A DNA stretch of 64,000 nucleotides from Streptomyces naganishii JCM 4654 (GCF_014650575.1 NZ_BMVF01000006.1:310001-374000), one strand, 5' to 3'. Positions 38,418 to 47,141 are shown, counted from the first letter of the stretch. The notes: generated from the letters alone by a model not told the origin. Numbers and translations are program-made.

Positions 38418-39479
38418 ATGCCGAAGCGCAAAGGCCGCCCCGTCCTCCACGCGGTGACGGTGCTGGCGCTGCTCACGGGCAGCGCGTACTTCACCTACGA
38501 ACTGCGCAAGGACGAACAGGCCAAGGTCCCGGCCGCGCAGAGCATCACCGACAACGCGGACCTGCAGAACTCGGGCGCCAAGGCCACCGGCAAGCAGACC
38601 TGGGAACGGCTGAACAACCCGGCGCGCTCGGTGCTGCGCGACGGCAAGGGCGCGGTCGTCGCCACCTTCACCGACGGCGCCCGCACCGCCACCCTCAAGG
38701 GCCCCTCGCGCACCTTCGCCGAGCCGGCCAACACCGCCTCCCGCGTCGTCACCGACGACTGGGTCCGCCTGATGCCCGAACCCTGGACCAAGGGATCCGA
38801 GAACGAGCAGTGGTTCAAGGACTGGTTCAAGCAGTACTACGGCAGCCAGGAGGACGACATCTTCGCGATCGCCTTCCAGTACGTCCAGGGCGCCCCGGTG
38901 AAGAAGGACTCCTCGGGCGTGCCGTACGCCGGTGACGCGGTGTTCGGCCCGTTCAAGGAGGACGGCGTCGACCGCCTGGAGCAGAACGACTTCTACGACT
39001 ACCTCGGCATCCCCTACACCTTCCGCAACGGCAGCACGCTGTACCCGCGCAAGGAGCGCTACCGCGCCCTGGACTGCTCGGGCTTCATGCGGATGGTGTG
39101 GGGCTACCGGGCCCGGTTCCCGCTGATGGCGACCAACGCCCTCGGCGACGGCCTGCCCCGGTCCGCTGACGGCATGGCACGCTCGAAGACCGGCGTCGAC
39201 ATCATCAAGATCCAGGGGCCCTCGCCCTGGTACGTGCGCCCGACGAACATCGACGTACTGCAACCGGGCGACCTGCTGTTCTTCAAGATGGACCACCGCA
39301 CCGGCAACCACATCGACCACGTCGGCCTCTACCTCGGCCTGGACACCGACGGCCACCGCGTCTTCATCTCCAGCCGCAAGGAGGTCAACGGGCCGACGAT
39401 GGGCGACAAGGCCGGCGCCTCCCGCATCGACGGCAACGGCTTCTACGCCCAGCTGTTCCGCAGCGCGAAGCGCCTGTGA
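38418..39479 (+). CDS. Membrane-anchored NlpC/P60 hydrolase
   Basis: A 353-residue protein with one N-terminal helix (VLHAVTVLALLTGSAYFTYEL) and a C-terminal NlpC/P60 domain. The catalytic cysteine is in RALDCSGFMRMVWGY (Cys220) and the histidine in NHIDHVGLYLG (His301). A 180-residue region between may be a substrate- or partner-binding domain. NlpC/P60 enzymes cut gamma-D-glutamyl bonds, and in Bacillus PgdS of this class degrades poly-gamma-glutamate. Position 34 bp after pgsC suggests a role in releasing, trimming or attaching the polymer; peptidoglycan remodelling is the alternative. ATG at 38418 follows GGAG. An inverted repeat ends the operon. Confidence 0.85.
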   Translation: MPKRKGRPVLHAVTVLALLTGSAYFTYELRKDEQAKVPAAQSITDNADLQNSGAKATGKQTWERLNNPARSVLRDGKGAVVATFTDGARTATLKGPSRTFAEPANTASRVVTDDWVRLMPEPWTKGSENEQWFKDWFKQYYGSQEDDIFAIAFQYVQGAPVKKDSSGVPYAGDAVFGPFKEDGVDRLEQNDFYDYLGIPYTFRNGSTLYPRKERYRALDCSGFMRMVWGYRARFPLMATNALGDGLPRSADGMARSKTGVDIIKIQGPSPWYVRPTNIDVLQPGDLLFFKMDHRTGNHIDHVGLYLGLDTDGHRVFISSRKEVNGPTMGDKAGASRIDGNGFYAQLFRSAKRL

Positions 39480-39489
39480 CGCGGGGACC

Positions 39490-39519
39490 CCGGGCGCCGG
39501 TGACCCCTCGGGCGCCCGG
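39490..39519 (+). terminator. Hairpin ending the pgs operon
   Basis: Arms CCGGGCGCC / GGCGCCCGG enclose a 12-base loop, 10 bp after the NlpC/P60 stop. Confidence 0.6.
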
Positions 39520-39576
39520 CACCTGTGACCTGGGGCTGTCCCGGGACGCGCGCCCGGTCCGGCTTACAGTGATCCG

Positions 39577-40593
39577 GTGAACGGCGACTGGCTCACCCGC
39601 GGCCGCGACGGCCGGCTCAGTGTCCACCTCCCCTCCCACGACGCGGTCCTGTGCCGGGCGGAGCGGTGGCCCGGCGGCCCCTGGGACGCGCCGCGCCGGG
39701 TGGGCGGAGACCAGAAGCTGCATCCGGTGCTCGCCGTCGGCCAGGGCGCCGACCACTACGCCCACCTCGTCTCCTGGCGGCCCACCGCGGCCGGCGAGGC
39801 GGGCCTGGTCCACTCCACGCACTACCGCCCCCGGCTCGCCGCCCTGGACTGGAACCCGATCGGCCACCCGGACAAGAAGGGCGACCGCACCGGCACGCCC
39901 GCCGTCGCGGTGGACGCACAGGGACGCGCCCACGTCCTGGTCCGCACCAAGGGCGGCGGGGTGAGCATGCTGGCCCAGAAGGAGAAGGGCGGCTGGGAGC
40001 CCTGGCGGAACCTCGAAGGCGGCGAGGTCCACGACGGCCTGGCCGCGGTCACCGGGGAGTCGGGTCTGGTCGAGGTGTACGCGGCGGCCCCGGGCGGGCT
40101 GCTGCACTGGCGCCAGGAGGCCCCGGGCGCGGTGCCGGTGCTCGCGGAGGAACGGGAGACCGGCGTGCTTCCGGGCACCCTCTACGCCCTGGCGACCTCC
40201 GCCGGCCGCACGACCCTCTTCTACACCGACGACTCCGGCGACCTGTGCGCCTGGCGCCCCGGCGGCGGGCCGGCCGTCCTGCTGCCCTCGGCGGGCCCCG
40301 GCCCGGTCACCGCCGTGTGCTGCGAACTGGACGGCCACGACTGCACGTTGCTCGCCCAGCGCTCCGCCGCCGGCCGCGTCGCCTTCGCCGCCTACCCCAC
40401 CGAGGACGAGCCGGCCGGCGCCTGGTGGAGCGAGTCGGGCCCCCAACTACCGCTGGACGCACGGGTGTTCCTGGCCACCGACAGCGAAGGCCGCGTGGTG
40501 GCGGCAACGTTGTCGCCCTCCACCGGCCGCCTCCTGCTCACCCGCCGCAAGGAGGAGCCGGGCCTGGCCCTCCAGGCGTGGCGCGAGGTCTGA
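39577..40593 (+). CDS. Predicted beta-propeller (lectin-like) protein
   Basis: A 338-residue protein without signal peptide or membrane segment. It is built from repeating blocks of about 45-50 residues with strands such as GTPAVAVDAQGRAHVLVRT, GLVEVYAAAPGGLLHWRQ, RTTLFYTDDSGDLCAWRPG and ARVFLATDSEGRVVAATL, as in PLL/tachylectin-like propellers. That suggests ligand, perhaps sugar, binding; no enzyme motif was seen. GTG at 39577 lies 6 bases after a -10-like TACAGT (39565-39570), so the message is probably leaderless. It is transcribed away from the pgs operon terminator and ends at a strong bidirectional hairpin. Confidence 0.6.
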   Translation: MNGDWLTRGRDGRLSVHLPSHDAVLCRAERWPGGPWDAPRRVGGDQKLHPVLAVGQGADHYAHLVSWRPTAAGEAGLVHSTHYRPRLAALDWNPIGHPDKKGDRTGTPAVAVDAQGRAHVLVRTKGGGVSMLAQKEKGGWEPWRNLEGGEVHDGLAAVTGESGLVEVYAAAPGGLLHWRQEAPGAVPVLAEERETGVLPGTLYALATSAGRTTLFYTDDSGDLCAWRPGGGPAVLLPSAGPGPVTAVCCELDGHDCTLLAQRSAAGRVAFAAYPTEDEPAGAWWSESGPQLPLDARVFLATDSEGRVVAATLSPSTGRLLLTRRKEEPGLALQAWREV

Positions 40594-40629
40594 GCCGGGG
40601 GCCCGCCGCGTGTTCCAGGACGCACGACT

Positions 40630-40655
40630 GGGGCCCCCGCCGTGGCGGGGGCCCC
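40630..40655. terminator. Bidirectional terminator
   Basis: A nearly perfect palindrome (GGGGCCCCCGCC / GGCGGGGGCCCC around GT) lies between the convergent propeller and fadB-like genes. Confidence 0.82.
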
Positions 40656-40673
40656 GTTGCGGTCCGGTGGCGG

Positions 40674-42803
40674 TTACGCGGGGACCGAAGCCACGCCCGG
40701 CTCCAGGAACCGCTTGCCCGTCACCCGTTCCGAGACGCCCTCCCGGTCCAGGTACGGCGTGATTCCGCCGAGGTGGAAGGGCCAGCCGGCGCCGGTGATG
40801 AGGCAGAGGTCGATGTCCTGGGCCTCGGCGACGACGCCCTCGTCGAGCATCAGGCCGATCTCCTCGGCGACCGCGTCCAGGACGCGGGCGCGGACCTGCT
40901 CCTCCGTCAGGACCGTGTCGCCCTGCTTCAGAAGCGCGGCGACCTCCGGGTCCAGCTCGGGCTTGCCGCTGTCGTAGACGTAGAAGCCGCGCTTGCCGGC
41001 CTCGACGACCGCCTTGAGGTTGGGGGAGACCGTGAAGCGGTCCGGGAAGGCCCGGTTGAGGGTCTCCGAGACGTGCAGGCCGATGGCCGGGCCGACCAGC
41101 TCCAGGAGGACCAGCGGGGACATCGGCAGGCCGAGCGGCTCGACGGCCTTCTCGGCGACCTCGACCGGGGTGCCCTCGTCGATGACGTTCTGGATCTCGC
41201 CCATGAAGCGGGTCAGGATGCGGTTGACCACGAACGCCGGGGCGTCCTTGACCAGCACCGCGGTCTTCTTCAGCTTCTTGGCCACCGCGAAGGCGGTCGC
41301 CAGCGAGGCGTCGTCCGTCTGCTCGCCGCGGACGATCTCCAGCAGCGGCAGGACCGCGACCGGGTTGAAGAAGTGGAAGCCGACGACCCGCTCGGGGTGC
41401 TTCAGCTTCGAGGCCATCTCCGAGACGGAGAGGGAGGAGGTGTTCGTGGCGAGGATGGCGTGCGCGGGCGCCACCGCCTCGACCTCCGCGAAGACGTGTC
41501 GCTTGACGCCCATCTCCTCGAAGACGGCCTCGATGACGAAGTCGGCGTCCGCGAAGCCCTCGGCCTTGTCCAGGACACCGGAGACCAGCGCCTTCAGGCG
41601 GTTGGCCTTGTCCTGGTTGATGCGGCCCTTGCCCAGCAGCTTGTCGATCTCGGCGTGGACGTAGCCCACACCCTTGTCGACGCGCTCCTGGTCGATGTCC
41701 GTGAGGACGACCGGGACCTCCAGGCGGCGCAGGAAGAGCAGGGCGAGCTGCGAGGCCATCAGGCCCGCGCCGACCACGCCGACCTTCGTCACCGGGCGCG
41801 CCAGGTTCTTGTCCGGGGCGCCGGCGGGGCGCTTGCCGCGCTTCTGGACGAGGTTGAACGCGTAGATGCCGGCGCGCAGTTCGCCGCCCATGATCAGGTC
41901 CGCGAGGGCCTGGTCCTCGGCGTCGTAACCCTGCTGGAGGTCGCCGTTCTTGGCGGCGGCGATGATGTCCAGGGCGCGGTAGGCGGCCGGGGCGGCGCCG
42001 TGCACCTTGGAGTCGGCGATGAAACGGCCCTTGGCGACGGCCTGGTCCCAGGCCTCGCCGCGGTCGATCACCGGGCGCTCGACCTCGATCTCGCCCTTGA
42101 GGACGGCCGCGGTCCAGATGAGGGACTGCTCCAGGAAGTCCGCGCCCTCGAAGATCGCGTCCGCGATGCCGAGTTCGTAGACCTGCTTGCCCTTGAGCTG
42201 CTTGTTCTGGTTGAGGCTGTTCTCGATGATCACCGAGACGGCCTTGTCCGCGCCGATCAGGTTCGGCAGCAGGGTGCAGCCGCCCCAGCCGGGGACCAGG
42301 CCGAGGAAGACCTCGGGGAGGGAGAACGCCGGGATGGCCGCGGACACCGTGCGGTAGGTGCAGTGCAGGCCGACCTCGACGCCACCGCCCATCGCCGCGC
42401 CGTTGTAGTACGCGAAGGTCGGGACGGCCAGCTTCGACAGCCGCTTGAAGACCTCGTGGCCGCCCTTGCCGATGGCCAGCGCGTGGTCGTGCTGCTTGAG
42501 CAGCTCCACGCCCTTGAGGTCGGCGCCGACCGCGAAGATGAACGGCTTGCCGGTGATGCCGGCGCCGACGATCTCGCCGTCCGCGGCCTCCTTCTCCACC
42601 TGGTCGATCGCGGCGTCGAGGTTCGCGAGCGACTGGGGGCCGAAGGTGGTCGGCTTGGTGTGGTCCAGGCCGTTGTCGAGGGTGATGAGCGCGAAGCGCC
42701 CGGCGCCCAGCGGGAGGTCGAAGTGGCGTACGTGCGCCTGCGTGACGACCTCGTCCGGGAACAGCTCGGCCGCGCCCTTCAGGAGTTCAGCGGTGGTGCT
42801 CAC
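40674..42803 (-). CDS. fadB: Fatty acid oxidation multifunctional enzyme (FadB-like)
   Basis: A 709-residue bifunctional enzyme. The N-terminal enoyl-CoA hydratase part has the active-site glutamates in GGGVEVGLHC (Glu143) and SLPEVFLGLVPGWGG (Glu164). The C-terminal 3-hydroxyacyl-CoA dehydrogenase part has the NAD motif VGVVGAGLMA (341-350), ATNTSSLSVSEMA and the catalytic histidine region VVGFHFFNPVAVLPLLEIV. It performs the hydration and second oxidation of beta-oxidation. GTG at 42803 overlaps the thiolase stop (GTGA), so the two are translationally coupled. The open frame running on into the thiolase region is a frame artefact, not a fusion. Confidence 0.95.
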   Translation of the reverse strand: MSTTAELLKGAAELFPDEVVTQAHVRHFDLPLGAGRFALITLDNGLDHTKPTTFGPQSLANLDAAIDQVEKEAADGEIVGAGITGKPFIFAVGADLKGVELLKQHDHALAIGKGGHEVFKRLSKLAVPTFAYYNGAAMGGGVEVGLHCTYRTVSAAIPAFSLPEVFLGLVPGWGGCTLLPNLIGADKAVSVIIENSLNQNKQLKGKQVYELGIADAIFEGADFLEQSLIWTAAVLKGEIEVERPVIDRGEAWDQAVAKGRFIADSKVHGAAPAAYRALDIIAAAKNGDLQQGYDAEDQALADLIMGGELRAGIYAFNLVQKRGKRPAGAPDKNLARPVTKVGVVGAGLMASQLALLFLRRLEVPVVLTDIDQERVDKGVGYVHAEIDKLLGKGRINQDKANRLKALVSGVLDKAEGFADADFVIEAVFEEMGVKRHVFAEVEAVAPAHAILATNTSSLSVSEMASKLKHPERVVGFHFFNPVAVLPLLEIVRGEQTDDASLATAFAVAKKLKKTAVLVKDAPAFVVNRILTRFMGEIQNVIDEGTPVEVAEKAVEPLGLPMSPLVLLELVGPAIGLHVSETLNRAFPDRFTVSPNLKAVVEAGKRGFYVYDSGKPELDPEVAALLKQGDTVLTEEQVRARVLDAVAEEIGLMLDEGVVAEAQDIDLCLITGAGWPFHLGGITPYLDREGVSERVTGKRFLEPGVASVPA

Positions 42804-44020
42804 TTGTCGCCTCCGTCGAAGTGCGGGTTCTCCCAGATGACCGTCGCGCCCATGCCGAAGCCGACGCACATGGTGGTCAGGCCGTAGCGGACCTGCGGCT
42901 GCTCCTCGAACTGGCGGGCCAGCTGCGTCATCAGACGGACGCCGGAGGAGGCGAGCGGGTGACCGAAGGCGATCGCGCCGCCGTACTGGTTCACGCGCGC
43001 GTCGTCGTCCGCGATGCCGTAGTGGTCGAGGAAGGCCAGGACCTGGACGGCGAAGGCCTCGTTGATCTCGAACAGGCCGATGTCGGAGATGGACAGGCCG
43101 GCCTTGGCCAGCGCCTTCTCCGTGGCGGGGATCGGGCCGTAGCCCATGACCTCCGGCTCCACGCCCGCGAAGGCGTAGGAGACCAGGCGCATCTTGACCG
43201 GCAGGCCGTTCTCGCGGGCGAACTCCTCGCTCGCGATGACGGAGGCGGTGGCGCCGTCGTTCAGACCGGCCGCGTTGCCCGCGGTGACCCGGCCGTGGAC
43301 GCGGAACGGCGTCTTGAGGTTCGCCAGGTTCTCCAGGGTGGTGCCCGGGCGCATCGGCTCGTCGGCCGTGACCAGGCCCCAGCCGGTCTCGCCGGCCTCC
43401 GCGTTGGTGCGGCGCACCGAAATCGGCACGAGGTCCTGCTGGATCTTGCCGTTGGCGTACGCCTTGGCGGCCTTCTCCTGCGAGCGCACCGCGTACTCGT
43501 CGGCGCGCAGCTTGGTGATGTGCGGGTAGCGGTCGTGCAGGTTCTCCGCCGTCATGCCCATGAACAGGGCGGACTGGTCGACCAGCTTCTCGCTCACGAA
43601 CCGCGGGTTGGGGTCGACGCCCTCGCCCATCGGGTGGCGGCCCATGTGCTCCACACCGCCCGCGATGGCGACGTCGTACGCGCCGAAGGCGATGGAGCCG
43701 GAGACCGAGGTGACCGCGGTCAGCGCGCCCGCGCACATGCGGTCGATCGAGTAGCCGGGGACCGAGGTGGGCAGGCCCGCGAGGATGCCGGCGGTGCGGC
43801 CGATGGTCAGGCCCTGGTCGCCGATCTGCGTGGTGGCGGCGACCGCCACCTCGTCGATCTTCTTGGGGTCGAGACCGGGGTTGCGGCGCAGCAGCTCCCG
43901 GATCGCCTTCACGACGAGGTCGTCGGCGCGGGTCTCGTGGTAGATGCCCTTCGGGCCCGCCTTGCCGAACGGGGTGCGGACGCCGTCTACGAAGACGACG
44001 TCCCTGACGGTACGAGGCAC
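42800..44020 (-). CDS. fadA: Acetyl-CoA acyltransferase (thiolase, FadA-like)
   Basis: The 406-residue thiolase cleaves 3-ketoacyl-CoA in the last step of beta-oxidation. The nucleophile is in DRMCAGAL (Cys96), the middle motif is NEAFAVQ, and the C-terminal base cysteine is in TTMCVGFGMG after FGHPLASSG. GTG at 44020 follows GGAGGAG. It is the first gene of the fadA-fadB operon. A 16-bp palindrome about 50 bp upstream is a candidate operator. No acyl-CoA dehydrogenase is adjacent. Confidence 0.95.
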   Translation of the reverse strand: MPRTVRDVVFVDGVRTPFGKAGPKGIYHETRADDLVVKAIRELLRRNPGLDPKKIDEVAVAATTQIGDQGLTIGRTAGILAGLPTSVPGYSIDRMCAGALTAVTSVSGSIAFGAYDVAIAGGVEHMGRHPMGEGVDPNPRFVSEKLVDQSALFMGMTAENLHDRYPHITKLRADEYAVRSQEKAAKAYANGKIQQDLVPISVRRTNAEAGETGWGLVTADEPMRPGTTLENLANLKTPFRVHGRVTAGNAAGLNDGATASVIASEEFARENGLPVKMRLVSYAFAGVEPEVMGYGPIPATEKALAKAGLSISDIGLFEINEAFAVQVLAFLDHYGIADDDARVNQYGGAIAFGHPLASSGVRLMTQLARQFEEQPQVRYGLTTMCVGFGMGATVIWENPHFDGGDK

Positions 44021-44623
44021 GATGGCTCTCCTCCAGGGTGCGGGGTGGCACTGCTGCGTTGCGCAAGCGCTGAGCGCGCGCTCAGGCTCATGCTACTCGC
44101 GGGTAATGTGACTGCACAGTCCCCGCGCCGGGAGCGGCGAACGTCACACGGGCGCACCGCCGGATCTTGGCGCGATCTTGCCGGAAAGGGGAGGGGAGGG
44201 GTGGGGCGGGGCGGGGCGCCGGGTTGCTGGGGGCGGCTGGTGGGCGGTCCCTGGGGTCGGCGCCGGGCGCCGGGCGTCGCGGTGCGGGTGGGGGCGGGGG
44301 TGGGCGGTCGCGCGCCTAGGGGGCGGGCCTGGAGTCGTGGCCACAGTGGGACGTGGCGCGCGGCCCTCGGGGTTCCTGTGCGGCAGGCGGTGCGGGGCAG
44401 CGGCGCCGCCGCCGGCCGGCCGGCCGGCGACGGTCACGGCGCCTGGCCACCGCCCCGCGTCGTCGACGCGGGCACCGGTACCGGGGTGCGGTGGCCGGTG
44501 GCCGGGCGGCTGCGGTGCCCGCTCCCAGCGGCCGGTGCCGCCACCGCCATCGGTGTGGCTACGTCGCCCGGCCGAGACCCCGCCACCGGTGCCGGGTGCC
44601 GGGGTGCCGGGTGCCGGGGGCGG
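44021..44623. other. Intergenic region between fadA and the RNase D gene
   Basis: This 603-bp gap has no supportable gene. It holds the fadA promoter side (TGCTACTCGCGGGTAATGTG) and the palindrome at 44070. The remainder is very G-rich DNA with short GGTGCCGGG tandem units (about 44588-44620) just after the RNase D stop, which may act as a terminator. Open frames here show low-complexity Gly/Arg/Pro translations. Confidence 0.6.
44070..44085. promoter_or_regulatory. Palindrome CTGAGCGCGCGCTCAG upstream of fadA
   Basis: A perfect 16-bp palindrome, TetR-operator-like in symmetry, 50 bp before the fadAB start. It is a candidate site for an acyl-CoA-responsive repressor; no regulator gene is adjacent. 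Confidence 0.5.
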
Positions 44624-45922
44624 TTACGTCGTCTGGTCGGGCCGCGCTGACAGTGCTGTCACCAGTACCGGTGTCACCTGTTCCACCTGCCACGGCCTTG
44701 CCCCGTAGCCGGTGAGCGCGGAGGCCACGGAGTCGGCGTCGGCGTTCTTCGGCGGCTCCCAGCACAGGCGTCGTACCGTGTCCGGGGCGATCAGGTTCTC
44801 CTGCGGCATGTTCAGCCGCTCGGCCAGCGCGGTGACGGCCGCGCGGGCCGCCGACAGGCGGGCCGCGGCGACCGGGTCCTTGTCGGCCCAGGCCCGGGGC
44901 GGCGGGGGCCCCGTGACCGGCTGGCCGGGCTGGGGCAGCTGGGAGTCGGTGAGCGCCCTCGCGCGGTCCACGGCCGCCTGCCACTGCTCCAGCTGGCGCC
45001 GGCCCATGCGGTGCCCGAAGCCGTTCAGCGCGCCCAGGGCGTGCACGTTGACCGGCACGGCGAGCGCGGCCTCGACGATGGCCGCGTCGGAGAGCACCTT
45101 GCCCGGCGACACGTCCCGCCGCTGCGCGATGCGGTCCCGGGCCTGCCACAGCTCCCGCACGACGGCCAGCTGCCGCCGGCGCCGCACCTTGTGCATCCCG
45201 GAGGTGCGCCGCCAGGGGTCCTTGCGCGGCTCGGCCGGCGGCGCGGAGGCGATGGCGTCGAACTCCTGGAGGGCCCACTCCAGCTTGCCCTGCCGGTCCA
45301 GCTCCTTCTCCAGGGCGTCGCGCAGGTCGACGAGCAGCTCCACGTCCAGGGCCGCGTAACGCAGCCACGGCTCGGGCAGCGGGCGGGTCGACCAGTCGAC
45401 GGCCGAGTGGCCCTTCTCCAGCACGAAGCCGAGGACGCCCTCGACCATCGCGCCGAGCCCGACCCGGGGGAACCCGGCGAGCCGCCCGGCCAGCTCGGTG
45501 TCGAACAGCCGCGTGGGCACCATGCCTATCTCGCGCAGGCACGGCAGGTCCTGGGTGGCCGCGTGCAGCACCCACTCGACGCCCGACAGCGCCTCGCCGA
45601 GGCCGGACAGGTCCGGACAGGCGACGGGGTCGATCAGCGCGGTCCCGGCCCCCTGGCGGCGCAGCTGCACCAGATACGCGCGCTGGCCGTACCGGTAGCC
45701 CGAGGCGCGCTCGGCGTCCACGGCCACCGGGCCGGAGCCGGCGGCGAACGCGGCGGTCACCTCGGCGAGCGCAGCGGCGTCGGCGATCACCGGTGGAATG
45801 CCCTCGCGGGGCTCCAGCAGTGGGATCGGCGCCCCCGTGTCAGACGGTCCGCCGTCGTCCGGAGGGGCGCCTCCGGTGGTGCGCAGTGAGCTGTCTGCTG
45901 CGGTTTCGTGGGCGTCGGTCAC
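44624..45922 (-). CDS. rnd: Ribonuclease D-like 3'-5' exonuclease (DEDDy, HRDC)
   Basis: The 432-residue protein has a DEDDy exonuclease domain: VAVDAERASG (Asp69, Glu71), HAATQDLPCL (Asp125) and the YAALDVELL motif (Tyr189, Asp193). An HRDC-type helical domain follows (about 225-310, WQARDRIAQRRDVSPGKVL), plus a C-terminal region. RNase D trims the 3' ends of tRNA and other stable RNAs. An unstructured acidic N-terminus of about 40 residues is typical of actinobacterial members. It is preceded by a 38-bp palindrome that may insulate it from the upstream response regulator gene. Confidence 0.9.
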   Translation of the reverse strand: MTDAHETAADSSLRTTGGAPPDDGGPSDTGAPIPLLEPREGIPPVIADAAALAEVTAAFAAGSGPVAVDAERASGYRYGQRAYLVQLRRQGAGTALIDPVACPDLSGLGEALSGVEWVLHAATQDLPCLREIGMVPTRLFDTELAGRLAGFPRVGLGAMVEGVLGFVLEKGHSAVDWSTRPLPEPWLRYAALDVELLVDLRDALEKELDRQGKLEWALQEFDAIASAPPAEPRKDPWRRTSGMHKVRRRRQLAVVRELWQARDRIAQRRDVSPGKVLSDAAIVEAALAVPVNVHALGALNGFGHRMGRRQLEQWQAAVDRARALTDSQLPQPGQPVTGPPPPRAWADKDPVAAARLSAARAAVTALAERLNMPQENLIAPDTVRRLCWEPPKNADADSVASALTGYGARPWQVEQVTPVLVTALSARPDQTT

Positions 45923-45946
45923 CTGTCAAGGGTATCTGTGGATGGA

Positions 45947-45984
45947 CGGCGCCCGTCGACGGAACGTTCCGTCGACGGGCGCCG
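45947..45984. terminator. 38-bp perfect palindrome (hairpin)
   Basis: Two 19-bp arms meet without a spacer at 45965/45966; the centre reads GGAACGTTCC and the outer part GTCGACGGGCGCCG. It lies 171 bp after the response regulator stop and 24 bp before the RNase D start. A terminator for the regulator or a structured leader for RNase D are both possible. Confidence 0.7.
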
Positions 45985-46155
45985 GGGGGTCGTAAACCGG
46001 TCAGGCCGGTGACACGCCGGCTCACGACCGGCCGAGGGGAGGGGGAAAGCGGCGACAGGGGGAGTGGGGGACGGAGTGGAACGGGGTGGGACGGGAGGCA
46101 GGGCGGGGGACGAGCGGAAGCTGAGCAAAGGGTGGGGGTGGGGAGTGGGGGATCG

Positions 46156-46818
46156 TCAGTGGATGATGCCGGTGCGCAGGGCGACGGCGACCATGCCGGC
46201 CCGGTCGCCCGTGCCGAGCTTGCGGGCGATGCGGGCGAGGTGGCTCTTGACGGTCAGCGCGGACAGGCCCATCGAGACGCCGATCGCCTTGTTCGACTGG
46301 CCCTCGGCGACCAGCCGCAGCACCTCCACCTCGCGGCCGGACAGCTCGCGGTAGCCACCCGGGTGGCTCGGGGCACCCGGGGGACGGCGGTGGAGGCGGG
46401 CGGCGGCCGCGCCGATGGGGGCGGCGCCCGGCCGGGTGGGGAGCCCGACGTTGGTACGGGTGCCGGTGACGACGTAGCCCTTGACGCCGCCCGCGAGGGC
46501 GTTGCGCACGGCGCCGATGTCGTCGGCGGCCGACAGCGCCAGGCCGTTGGGCCAGCCGGCGGCGCGGGTCTCGGAGAGCAGGGTGAGCCCGGAGCCGTCG
46601 GGCAGGTGGACGTCGGCGACGCAGATGTCGCGCGGGTTGCCGATGCGGGGGCGGGCCTCCGCGACGGAGGACGCCTCGATGACGTCCCGGACTCCGAGCG
46701 CCCACAGATGACGGGTGACGGTGGAACGGACGCGCGGGTCCGCCACGACGACCATGGCGGTCGGCTTGTTCGGGCGGTAGGCGACCAGGCTTGCGGGCTG
46801 CTCGAGGAGAACGGACAC
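46156..46818 (-). CDS. Orphan NarL/LuxR-type response regulator
   Basis: A 220-residue regulator from GTG at 46818, which follows AGGAGG. The receiver domain (about 20-135) keeps the phospho-acceptor in VADVHLPDGSG (Asp69), a conserved Ser in LALSAADD and the lysine in GGVKGYVV, although the N-terminal acidic pair is reduced to ADP. A Pro/Arg-rich linker leads to a LuxR helix-turn-helix (about 155-220: ELSGREVEVLRLVAEGQSNK, LTVKSHLARIARKL). No histidine kinase is adjacent. A homopolymeric G/C tract touches its ribosome site. Targets unknown. Confidence 0.9.
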   Translation of the reverse strand: MSVLLEQPASLVAYRPNKPTAMVVVADPRVRSTVTRHLWALGVRDVIEASSVAEARPRIGNPRDICVADVHLPDGSGLTLLSETRAAGWPNGLALSAADDIGAVRNALAGGVKGYVVTGTRTNVGLPTRPGAAPIGAAAARLHRRPPGAPSHPGGYRELSGREVEVLRLVAEGQSNKAIGVSMGLSALTVKSHLARIARKLGTGDRAGMVAVALRTGIIH

Positions 46819-47141
46819 CAGGCCTCCTGGGGGGGTGGGGGGGGGCCGGCTTGTGGGGATCAAGCCGGGACGAACCGTGCTTGCAAGGTCACAGTCGTCT
46901 TCGGCACCAAACCCGTTGTCCTTTAGAGAATGATCACGATCTGGTGAGTTTTAATGCGCGCAATTCGGACATCTTGTCGATCGTCCGAAGGTCGAATCGG
47001 TTCGCTTGGGGCGGATCTGGGCCGTTCGGGAACGGAACGTGCGCGAAAGTGGCCGTATCGACAAAGACACGGCAAGGAAGGGGTAAGTCGCCCGGACAGG
47101 TGTCCGCCCGTCGGTGAGAGGGCCCCGGCCCGGTCCGCTGT
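46819..47141. other. Intergenic region upstream of the response regulator
   Basis: This 323-bp gap has no gene. It carries G7-T-G9 runs on the + strand (46829-46845) beside the regulator's ribosome site, and a lower-GC stretch (about 46915-47000) likely to hold its promoter. No terminator for the DUF3000 gene is obvious. Confidence 0.6.

Noticed and set aside
40503..40514. GGCAACGTTGTC inside the beta-propeller gene, 11/12 match to the GH92 operator
   Set aside because: It lies deep in a coding region near the 3' end, so chance occurrence is more likely than control.
40674..44066. Apparent 1130-residue thiolase-FadB fusion
   Set aside because: The thiolase is in a different frame (42800-44020); only the FadB part from 42803 has protein-like composition. 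The GTGA overlap shows two coupled genes.
44178..44715. Open frames of 120-176 codons between fadA and RNase D
   Set aside because: Low-complexity Gly/Arg/Pro translations, no ribosome site, and the codon pattern is that of G-rich spacer DNA.
46878..46890. Single CTTGCAAG palindrome upstream of the response regulator
   Set aside because: Resembles half of a MalR-type site, but a full site needs a second half and no maltose gene is near.
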